A DNA stretch of 64,000 bases from NCBI RefSeq assembly GCF_014202425.1, contig NZ_JACHGT010000014.1:124001-188000 (forward strand). The letters are read 5' to 3'. The notes below the pieces were generated by a model. The model did not search any database. It saw only the letters and a list, made by a program, of their open reading frames with translations, and was not told where the DNA came from. The stretch is from Phytomonospora endophytica (lineage in GTDB: Bacteria > Actinomycetota > Actinomycetes > Mycobacteriales > Micromonosporaceae). A program made the translations under genes and the position numbers. This document shows, piece after piece, positions 59,404 through 64,000 of this stretch. Every line of letters starts with the position of its first letter. Within the stretch, counting starts at the first letter, position 1.

Positions 59404-59540
59404 CGCGCAACCCTACGTCCGCCCGGCCGAAGGTGATCACGCGATGAGCACCCACGACAGGGATCTGGCTGCGCGGCGGCGACGGACCCAGACTCCTCCT
59501 CGGGCCGCTCTCCGCGGCCCCGGCACGAACGGAGAAGCAC

Positions 59541-60290
59541 ATGCCCCACACCCTCGGACTCCTCGGCGGCGGGATGATCGCGGCCTCGATCGCGCGGCTG
59601 GCCGTCGACGCGGGCCTCGACGTCGTCGTGAGCAACACACGCGGACCGGCGACCCTCGCCGATCTCGTCGCCGGCCTCGGCGGCCGCACCAGGGCCGCGA
59701 CGCCCGAGGAGGCGGCCCTTGCCGGGGACCTCGTCGTCGCCGCCGTCCCGCCCAGCGCACACGGGCGCCTCCCGGCGGTGGCGCTCGCGGGGAAGACGGT
59801 CCTCGACACGGCGAACTACTACCCGGAGCGCGATGGCCGCGTCCCCGAGCTGGAGGAGGGGACGACGTCCAGCGCGCGGCTTCAGAGCATCCTGCCCGGG
59901 GCACGGGTCGTCAAGGCGTTCAACAACATCACGCCCCATCAGATCCGCACCCTCGCCCGCGCGGCCGGTGCGGCCGACCGCAGCGCGCTGCCCGTCGCCG
60001 CCGACGACGAGACGGCTCGTGCGGAGGCCGTCGCGCTGCTCGACCTCCTCGGGTTCGACGCGGTCGACGCCGGGACGCTTCGCGACAGCTGGCGCTGTGA
60101 GCCGGGCACGCCCGTCTACATCCGGCCCTACCTCGGAGGGGTCCCGGCGATGAACATCGAGGACTTCCTGCGCTGGACGGAGGAGACGCCCGGCGTCGTG
60201 GTGCCCGCGGAACGGGTCACCGCGCTCCTGGCGGAGGCGGTGCGGTTGCGGGCGGGAGAGGCCGAACTGCCGAAGGAGAACGCGGTCTGA
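59541..60290 (+). CDS. NADPH-dependent F420 reductase / NAD-binding oxidoreductase family
   Basis: A 249-residue protein from the ATG at 59541 with GGAGAAG. Rossmann motif LGLLGGGMIAASIARLAV (residues 4-21), then AGDLVVAAVPPSAHG, TVLDTANYYPERDG and VVKAFNNITPHQI, the pattern of the F420_oxidored (Fno-like, NADP oxidoreductase coenzyme F420-dependent) family. Many actinobacterial stand-alone members reduce unknown substrates. It is divergent from the XRE/MmyB regulator. Confidence 0.88.
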   Translation: MPHTLGLLGGGMIAASIARLAVDAGLDVVVSNTRGPATLADLVAGLGGRTRAATPEEAALAGDLVVAAVPPSAHGRLPAVALAGKTVLDTANYYPERDGRVPELEEGTTSSARLQSILPGARVVKAFNNITPHQIRTLARAAGAADRSALPVAADDETARAEAVALLDLLGFDAVDAGTLRDSWRCEPGTPVYIRPYLGGVPAMNIEDFLRWTEETPGVVVPAERVTALLAEAVRLRAGEAELPKENAV

Positions 60291-60303
60291 GGCCGCTGTG
60301 ACG

Positions 60304-62292
60304 TCAGCCCTTCAAGGCCGAGATCACCTCGTCGGTGGTCGTCGTCTCGCCGAGTTTGGGGAAGATCTTCGCGACGCTGTTCTCGTGGGCGCCGGCGTCG
60401 ACGTCGGTCATCGCGTCGGTCGCGAGCGCCACGTGATAGCCGTGCTCGTGCGCGGCCCGCGCGGTCGACTCGACCCCGATCGAGGTCGCGACCCCGCCGA
60501 GAACCACCTGCGTCACGCCCCGGCGGCGCAGCTGGACGTCGAGGTCGGTGCCGTGGAAGGCGCCCCAGTTGCGTTTCGTCACCACGATGTCGGACTCGTG
60601 CCCGGCGAGTCCGTCGAGGAGCTGGGCGAACTCCGCCGGGGTCGAACCGGAGCGCGGGCCGACGTCGGTGCGGCCGGGCGGGAAGAGGTCGGTCTCGACC
60701 CGGACGAGCACGACCGGGTGCCCGGCGGCGCGGAACGCCTCGGCGAGGCGGACCCCGTTGGCGACGGCGTCGGCCATCGGGATCGGCGCCCCCGGAGCGG
60801 CGGCGGTGCCCTTCTGGAAGTCGACGAGCACCAGGGCGGCCTGGTCGTCCACGGCGGACAGTGGCATGACGGTTGCTTCCTTTCCCTTGTCGGATACGGG
60901 TTCCCGGCAGACGCGGCGAAGCGAGCGGTCGAGCAGCGTCACCGCGAGCAACAGCACGGCGACGACGCCCATGAACACCGCCAGGCCGTGCAGGCCCGAG
61001 GTGTGGGCGCCGTCGGTGAAGAACGCGGCGTTGGCGGAGGAGGCGATCAGGGCCCCGAGGTACATGAAGGTGCGCAGCAACCCGGCCGAGGAGCCCATCC
61101 GGGCGGGTTCGGCCTGGTGGTACAGCGCGTTCTGGTTGGCGAGGCCGTTGAGGCCCTGCGGAATGCCCAGCACGACGCACAGCGCCAGCAGCGTCCAGAT
61201 CGGGGATCCGTCGCCGATGAACAGGATTCCGGCGCTTCCGGCGATCTGGGCTACGCCGCCGACGATGAGCTTGCCGCGCACCTCCTTGCGGCGTCCGGTC
61301 CAGACGGTGACCAGGATCGCGCTGCCAGACAGGGGAAGCAGCACCAGTCCCGCCGCCGAGGCGTGCAGGCCGCGGCCCTCCTCCAGCCACTGGGTGAAGC
61401 CGTACATGAAGGCGTAGGTGACCGTGAAGGCCAGCGTCTGGCGCAGGAAGGTCGCCAGCAGAGCGGGATTGCCGCCGAGGACGCGCAGGTCGAGGAAGGG
61501 CCGTTCGTGCCGCAGCTCGCGGCGGGCGAAGGCCGCACCGGCCGCCAGGGCCAGCGCGGGCAGCCACCAGCGGTCGGCGCGCAGGTCCATGAGGAACAGC
61601 AGGAGCGCGGTGAGCATGCCCGCGAACAGGACCATGCCGGGCACGTCGAGTCCGGCCCACCCGGCCTTGGTGTCGCGCCGGGTCTTCGGCAGCCGCAGCG
61701 CGCCGAGGACCAGGCAGGCCAGGGACAGCGGGATGTTGACGGTGAAGATCGTGCGCCATCCGCCGAGGCCGATGAGCAGCCCGCCGAGGGTCGGGCCGAT
61801 GACCGCGACGGTCTGGTTGGCCGCCGACAGCGCCGCCAGGACGGCGCTCGGGCTGTCGGTGCCGGTCCGCTCCGACTCGCCGCGGATGAGGTACATCGAG
61901 GCGGGATAGGCCGCGCAGGTCGCGAACCCGAGGACGACGCGGGCCAGGATGAGGAAGCCGAGGTTGGGGGCGAGTGCGCCGAGGATGCCCGCGACTCCCG
62001 CCAGGGCGGTGCCGGACAGGTAGAGGGTGCGCGGCCCGAACATGTCGACGAGGCGCCCGACGACCGGCTGGCCGACCGCGGACGCCAGGTACAGGCCCGA
62101 GACGAGCCACACCGTCTCCGAGGGCGGGGCGCCGAGGGCGGCGCCGATCGGGATCAGCGCGACGGCGAGCATCGAGGAGTTGATCGGGTTGAGGATCGAG
62201 CCGACGATCATCGGCGCGATGAGGCGGCGGTCGAAGCCCTCACCGGTGTGGCGGCCGCGCAGCCTCACCAGGAGGGCGGGCAGCGGGTTCAT
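60304..62292 (-). CDS. MFS transporter fused to an isochorismatase-type hydrolase
   Basis: A 662-residue protein. Residues 1-460 form a DHA-type MFS transporter (LVSGLYLASAVGQPVVGRLVDMFGPR, motif-A-like, then GPTLGGLLIGLGGWRTIF). Residues 476-662 form an isochorismatase-fold hydrolase with D491 (LVLVDFQKG) and K573 (TKRNWGAF). Where thiol hydrolases have Cys there is G606 (GVATSIGVEST), as in true isochorismatases that act without Cys. A Met at 476 with GGAAG about 11 bases upstream could also give the free hydrolase (60304-60867). It overlaps the MarR gene by ATGA. Confidence 0.88.
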   Translation of the reverse strand: MNPLPALLVRLRGRHTGEGFDRRLIAPMIVGSILNPINSSMLAVALIPIGAALGAPPSETVWLVSGLYLASAVGQPVVGRLVDMFGPRTLYLSGTALAGVAGILGALAPNLGFLILARVVLGFATCAAYPASMYLIRGESERTGTDSPSAVLAALSAANQTVAVIGPTLGGLLIGLGGWRTIFTVNIPLSLACLVLGALRLPKTRRDTKAGWAGLDVPGMVLFAGMLTALLLFLMDLRADRWWLPALALAAGAAFARRELRHERPFLDLRVLGGNPALLATFLRQTLAFTVTYAFMYGFTQWLEEGRGLHASAAGLVLLPLSGSAILVTVWTGRRKEVRGKLIVGGVAQIAGSAGILFIGDGSPIWTLLALCVVLGIPQGLNGLANQNALYHQAEPARMGSSAGLLRTFMYLGALIASSANAAFFTDGAHTSGLHGLAVFMGVVAVLLLAVTLLDRSLRRVCREPVSDKGKEATVMPLSAVDDQAALVLVDFQKGTAAAPGAPIPMADAVANGVRLAEAFRAAGHPVVLVRVETDLFPPGRTDVGPRSGSTPAEFAQLLDGLAGHESDIVVTKRNWGAFHGTDLDVQLRRRGVTQVVLGGVATSIGVESTARAAHEHGYHVALATDAMTDVDAGAHENSVAKIFPKLGETTTTDEVISALKG

Positions 62293-62723
62293 CGGTCGTT
62301 GAGCCGGTCGAGCAGTCCCATGGCGCGCACGATCGTCTCGCGCTCCTCCTCGGTGAAGCCCTGGTCGAGTTCGCGGGCGAGCCATTCCTGCCGGGCGAGC
62401 CGGTCGCCCTGGACGCGCGCGACGCCCTCGGCGGTGAGGCTGACGACCTGGCGGCGGCCGTCGGAGGGATCGGGGCGGCGGCTGATCAGGGCGTGCTGTT
62501 CGAGGACGGCCAGCGTCGCGGCCATCGACTGGGGGCGGACGCGTTCGGCGGCGGCCAGGCCGCTGGCGCCGGCGGGGCCGGACTTGTCGAGGCGGGTGAG
62601 CACGGAGATCTGCGAGGGCGTCAGGTCCTCCGCCCGGGCCAGTTCCCGCAGACGGCGGCGGAGGCGCCCGAACACGACCCGGATCTCGCGTGCGGCCCGC
62701 ACGGCGCTCGGTTCGGTGTCCAT
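62289..62723 (-). CDS. MarR-family transcriptional regulator
   Basis: A 144-residue protein with HTH LTPSQISVLTRLDKSGPAGASGLAAAERVRPQSMAATLAVL and wing PDPSDGRRQVVSLT. It overlaps the MFS-hydrolase fusion gene by ATGA, forming one unit. The nested dyad at 62738-62775 upstream makes autoregulation likely; its inducer may be the exporter's substrate. Confidence 0.92.
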   Translation of the reverse strand: MDTEPSAVRAAREIRVVFGRLRRRLRELARAEDLTPSQISVLTRLDKSGPAGASGLAAAERVRPQSMAATLAVLEQHALISRRPDPSDGRRQVVSLTAEGVARVQGDRLARQEWLARELDQGFTEEERETIVRAMGLLDRLNDR

Positions 62724-62737
62724 GGGGCCAAGGCTAG

Positions 62738-62775
62738 AACCGTCAGGCTGGACTGTCCAGTTCAGGCTGACGGTT
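62738..62775. promoter_or_regulatory. Nested dyad upstream of the MarR gene
   Basis: AACCGTCAG (62738-62746) and CTGACGGTT (62767-62775) flank a perfect inner palindrome CTGGACTGTCCAG (62748-62760). It is 15 bp upstream of the marR-type start codon, a typical place for an autorepressor site. Confidence 0.7.
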
Positions 62776-62795
62776 TCCAGGGTGACGTGGGTCGC

Positions 62796-63443
62796 TCACG
62801 ACCCCACCACCACGAGTCCCGACCCCGAGCGGAACAGCGTCATCGCCAGCCGGGTCCCGTCGACGAAGGGTCTGACCTCGGGGAAGCCGTCGGCGAGTGC
62901 GCCGAAGGCCTTCGTCACGGCACTGGTCTTCGCGTGCGGCAGCGCGGCCGGTTCCATGAAGGTGGTGGCGACGATTCCGGCGAGGGCCGCGGTCCGGGCG
63001 CCGGCTCCGGTGCCGTCGGCGAAGGTCCGGTCGAGACGGGCGCGGATCTCGTCTTCGACGCCGGCGTCGACGGGTTTGTGGCGTTCGACGGGGATGAGGC
63101 CGAGGGCGCGGTCGCGCTCGTGGGCGAGGACGCCGTGTGCGACGAGCCCGTCGAGGACCCGCTGCCGCAGGTCGACTCCGGCGAGGATCTGCACCCACGA
63201 GCTCGGGATGTGGCGCGTCCTGGACCCCGACAGGCGGGTCAGGGCCTCATCGACGGCGGCGTCGCCGAAGGGCGTGCCTCCGGCGACGTCGACCCGGCCG
63301 GAGTCGTCGACGGTGACGCGGCCGCCCAGCGAGAGTTCGAGGAGGGCCGCACCGGCCAGGCTCCACTGGAGGTACGGGGCGGCGTTGCGGCCCTTGTCGT
63401 CGCGGTAGGCCAGGAAGACCACTTCTTCGAGGAGGTTCGCCAT
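62796..63443 (-). CDS. GOLPH3/VPS74 (GPP34)-family protein
   Basis: A 215-residue protein from the ATG at 63443. The start MANLLEEVVFLAYRDDKGR and then LQWSLAGAALLELSLGGRV are the signature of the GPP34 (Golgi phosphoprotein 3) fold, widespread in actinobacteria with unclear function. The remaining helices are LRQRVLDGLVAHGVLAHERD and LAGIVATTFMEPAALPHAK. It may bind phospholipid headgroups, as eukaryotic relatives do. Same strand as the psuG-type gene with a 32-bp gap, perhaps co-transcribed. Confidence 0.85.
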   Translation of the reverse strand: MANLLEEVVFLAYRDDKGRNAAPYLQWSLAGAALLELSLGGRVTVDDSGRVDVAGGTPFGDAAVDEALTRLSGSRTRHIPSSWVQILAGVDLRQRVLDGLVAHGVLAHERDRALGLIPVERHKPVDAGVEDEIRARLDRTFADGTGAGARTAALAGIVATTFMEPAALPHAKTSAVTKAFGALADGFPEVRPFVDGTRLAMTLFRSGSGLVVVGS

Positions 63444-63475
63444 GCCCGCCACGCTAGTGCGACGCCCGTGCGTCG

Positions 63476-64000
63476 TCAGCTCTTCGCGGCGTACTCCCGC
63501 GCGATGGCCGCGCCGAGGCGGGCGTTGGCGCGCACCAGGGCGATGTTCGCCGTCAGGCTGGCGCCCTCGGTCAGCTCCACGATCCGGCCGAGCAGGTAGG
63601 GCGTGATGTCCTTGCCGAGGACCCCGAGTGCGTCGGCGTCGGCGAGGGCGCGCTCGATGATGCCGCCGATGTGGTCGGCGTGGATCTCGTCCTCGGCCGG
63701 GATGGGGTTGGCGACGACCACGCCGCCGGCGAGGCCGAGTCCCCACTTCGCGCGCATCACGTCGGCGACCTCGGCGGCGGAGTCGACGCGCATGGGTGCA
63801 CCGTGGCCGCTGCCGCGGGAGTAGAAGGACGGGAACTCGTCGCTGCCGTTGACCAGCACCGGTACGCCGAGGGTCTCCAGCTTCTCCAGCGTCAGCCCGA
63901 TGTCGAGGATGCTCTTGACCCCGGCGCTGACGACGGCCACGTCGGTGGCGGCCAGTTCGGTCAGGTCGGCGCTCACGTCGAAGGTGCGTTCGGCGCCGCG
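63476..64000 (-). CDS. psuG: Pseudouridine-5'-phosphate glycosidase, C-terminal part (start outside window)
   Basis: At least 174 residues are visible, open to the window edge with no start before it. The pattern ISADLTEL with a preceding RTFDVSADLTELAATDVAVVSAGVKSILDIG-type stretch, LGVPVLVNGSDEFPSFYSRGSG, GLAGGVVVANPIPAEDEIHAD and DITPYLLGRIVELTEGASLTANIALV match PsuG closely. The enzyme splits pseudouridine 5'-phosphate into uracil and ribose 5-phosphate. The upstream half, which may include a kinase fusion or partner, is outside the window. Confidence 0.9.
   Translation of the reverse strand, partial: RGAERTFDVSADLTELAATDVAVVSAGVKSILDIGLTLEKLETLGVPVLVNGSDEFPSFYSRGSGHGAPMRVDSAAEVADVMRAKWGLGLAGGVVVANPIPAEDEIHADHIGGIIERALADADALGVLGKDITPYLLGRIVELTEGASLTANIALVRANARLGAAIAREYAAKS

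Noticed and set aside
59502-59520. Hairpin GGGCCGC/GCGGCCC 20 bp before the F420-type reductase start
   Set aside because: Only 7-bp arms; it could be an attenuator, but nothing else supports it.
59444-59540. Small ORF with a good AAGGTGAT site overlapping the F420-type reductase start
   Set aside because: The frame soon becomes Arg/Pro-rich and continues as a shadow inside the reductase gene; no conserved features.
60298-63408. A very long plus-strand open frame (over 1000 codons)
   Set aside because: It runs antisense to the MFS-hydrolase, MarR and GOLPH3-like genes. Its composition (Arg, Gly, Gln, Val-rich, low complexity) is the usual shadow of high-GC codon bias, and it has no family motif.
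1-64000. tRNA, rRNA, CRISPR arrays, insertion sequences and integrase genes
   Set aside because: None were seen: no cloverleaf-type T-loop sequences, no spaced direct-repeat arrays, no transposase motifs or terminal inverted repeats with target duplications.

Overview
The window is about 70% or more G+C with strongly GC-biased third codon positions. It has frequent GTG and TTG starts, many ATGA and GTGA start/stop overlaps, and several genes whose -10 box sits 6-8 bases before the start codon (leaderless transcripts). With the gene families present (LAL-type LuxR regulators, an ECF41 sigma factor, a DUF5709-like protein, a GOLPH3-like protein, golvesin-type carbohydrate domains, XRE/MmyB regulators), this points to a chromosomal segment of a Gram-positive filamentous-type actinomycete. 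I would not name a genus. I see no rRNA, tRNA, CRISPR array, transposase, integrase or replication origin.

Region 1-10.8 kb is a chain of small regulator/target pairs, mostly divergent: a LuxR fragment with an SDR, a TetR with an SDR, an XRE-cupin regulator with a DinB-like protein, and a RibD/DHFR-like reductase facing an AraC regulator. A secreted M14 carboxypeptidase, a beta-lactamase-fold serine hydrolase, an SRPBCC protein and a small conserved protein with an upstream truncated relative lie between them.

Region 10.8-22.2 kb is one carbohydrate unit. A LacI repressor is followed by a perfect 16-bp palindromic operator and an apparent operon: ROK kinase, mannose-6-phosphate-isomerase-like enzyme, lipoprotein sugar-binding protein, two MalF/MalG-type permeases, an (alpha/alpha)6 glycosidase, an SGNH hydrolase and a secreted beta-propeller protein, ending at a strong terminator. 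It has no ATPase gene of its own.

Region 22.2-33.3 kb holds a small membrane protein, an aldo/keto reductase, an Lrp regulator and a DMT exporter, two of them behind near-identical leaderless promoters. Next come an ABC-2 exporter (one permease with a large extracellular lectin-like insert) divergent from an OmpR/HK two-component system, then an unusual pair: a membrane-anchored periplasmic-binding-protein-like receptor and an NTPase-like protein with a ruined P-loop.

Region 33.3-53.7 kb is rich in cell-surface and secreted functions: a subtilisin with PKD domains and a giant LuxR regulator, peptidase E, a VOC and a DUF5709-like protein, a GHL10 glycoside hydrolase and a Tat-exported amidase sharing a golvesin-like C-terminal domain. 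The most striking gene is a 789-residue Fic-domain protein carrying the N-terminal LQ..AGN motif that I associate with actinobacterial contractile-injection-system cargo. It is followed by a three-gene unit (unknown protein, MoxR ATPase, HExxH+VWA protein) preceded by a 17-codon leader ORF. A signal-peptide ORF then overlaps a peptidoglycan amidase that lacks its own signal.

Region 53.7-64 kb is redox and stress metabolism: an ECF41 sigma factor with flanking SDRs, an aldo/keto reductase behind a MerR-type promoter, a DMT exporter, an XRE/MmyB regulator with an F420-type reductase, a MarR regulator with an MFS-isochorismatase fusion, a GOLPH3-like protein and a partial pseudouridine-phosphate glycosidase. 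All calls come from reading the sequence and recalled family knowledge; no database search was run.
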